DNA of 29,990 nt from CAYTTA01 sp964440655. GTDB taxonomy: Bacteria > Bacteroidota > Rhodothermia > Balneolales > Balneolaceae. Made by a program: the position numbers and the translations under genes. Below are positions 29,949 through 29,990 of this stretch, one piece after another (the stretch's first letter is position 1; the number at the start of each line of letters is the position of its first letter). The notes beneath the pieces are model-generated. The model did no database searches and was not told the DNA's origin. It was given only the letters and a program-made list of their open reading frames with translations. The stretch lies in contig CAYTTA010000027.1 in NCBI GenBank assembly GCA_964440655.1, positions 1-29,990 on the forward strand, given 5' to 3'.

Positions 29949-29990
29949 AAACCCGTCTCTCTGGGGTCATTCCCCGGGGTGACGGGTTTT
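29949..29990 (+). terminator. intrinsic terminator of ssrA
   Basis: AAACCCGTC (29949-29957) pairs with GACGGGTTT (29981-29989), with an inner GGGG/CCCC stem, and ends in TTTT at the window edge. It starts 13 bases after the tmRNA CCA. Confidence 0.9.

Overview
The window looks like chromosomal DNA from a GC-rich, Gram-negative member of the Bacteroidota/Rhodothermota/Balneolota (FCB) group. Support: a TonB-dependent receptor with an N-terminal carboxypeptidase-regulatory-like domain paired with a DUF4249 lipoprotein, a DUF4159 protein, a rhomboid with an acidic C-terminal tail of the kind seen in this group, few Shine-Dalgarno sites, several promoter-like sequences resembling the Bacteroidota TTTG/TAnnTTTG pattern, and an ssrA tag ending YSLAA. 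The species cannot be fixed from the sequence. A run of 100 N shows it is a draft assembly.

Layout. (1) 118-4885, plus strand: a MacAB-type export operon with a periplasmic adaptor, one ABC ATPase and two paralogous MacB/FtsX-type permeases. A possible upstream gene is cut by the window edge. (2) 4948-9817, plus: arginine biosynthesis genes argB, argD, argC and argJ. (3) 9832-11317, plus: two consecutive rhomboid serine proteases. (4) 11330-11429: N gap flanked by the same 55 bases on both sides, so probably an artificial join. (5) 11495-15515, plus: ispG, a membrane-anchored thioredoxin-fold protein lacking both redox cysteines, a pabC-like class IV aminotransferase and folC. (6) 15632-17296, plus: rho, followed by a hairpin terminator between convergent genes. 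(7) 17392-20048, minus: sppA then an MBL-fold hydrolase. (8) 20215-21324, plus: alanine racemase. (9) 21315-29098, minus, in transcription order: TonB receptor, DUF4249 lipoprotein, DUF4159 protein, rpiB, glyA, tatC and an FKBP-type lipoprotein. (10) 29568-29936, plus: ssrA (tmRNA) and its terminator at the window edge.

How the parts fit. Most of the content is core metabolism and envelope upkeep: arginine and folate synthesis, isoprenoid precursors, D-alanine for peptidoglycan, one-carbon and pentose metabolism, Tat export, membrane proteolysis, and an outer-membrane receptor/lipoprotein pair. I see no phage, insertion sequence, CRISPR array or recognised defence system.

The most unusual signals lie between genes. 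Many spacers carry short local tandem duplications of unrelated units (9, 11, 14, 18 and 24 nt), and one spacer holds three copies of a complete mini-ORF whose last stop overlaps the next gene's start. The space between the TonB receptor and ssrA holds overlapping divergent promoter-like sequences and three segments that can form two mutually exclusive hairpins in the receptor's leader. These are the best candidates for something undescribed; function is inference only.
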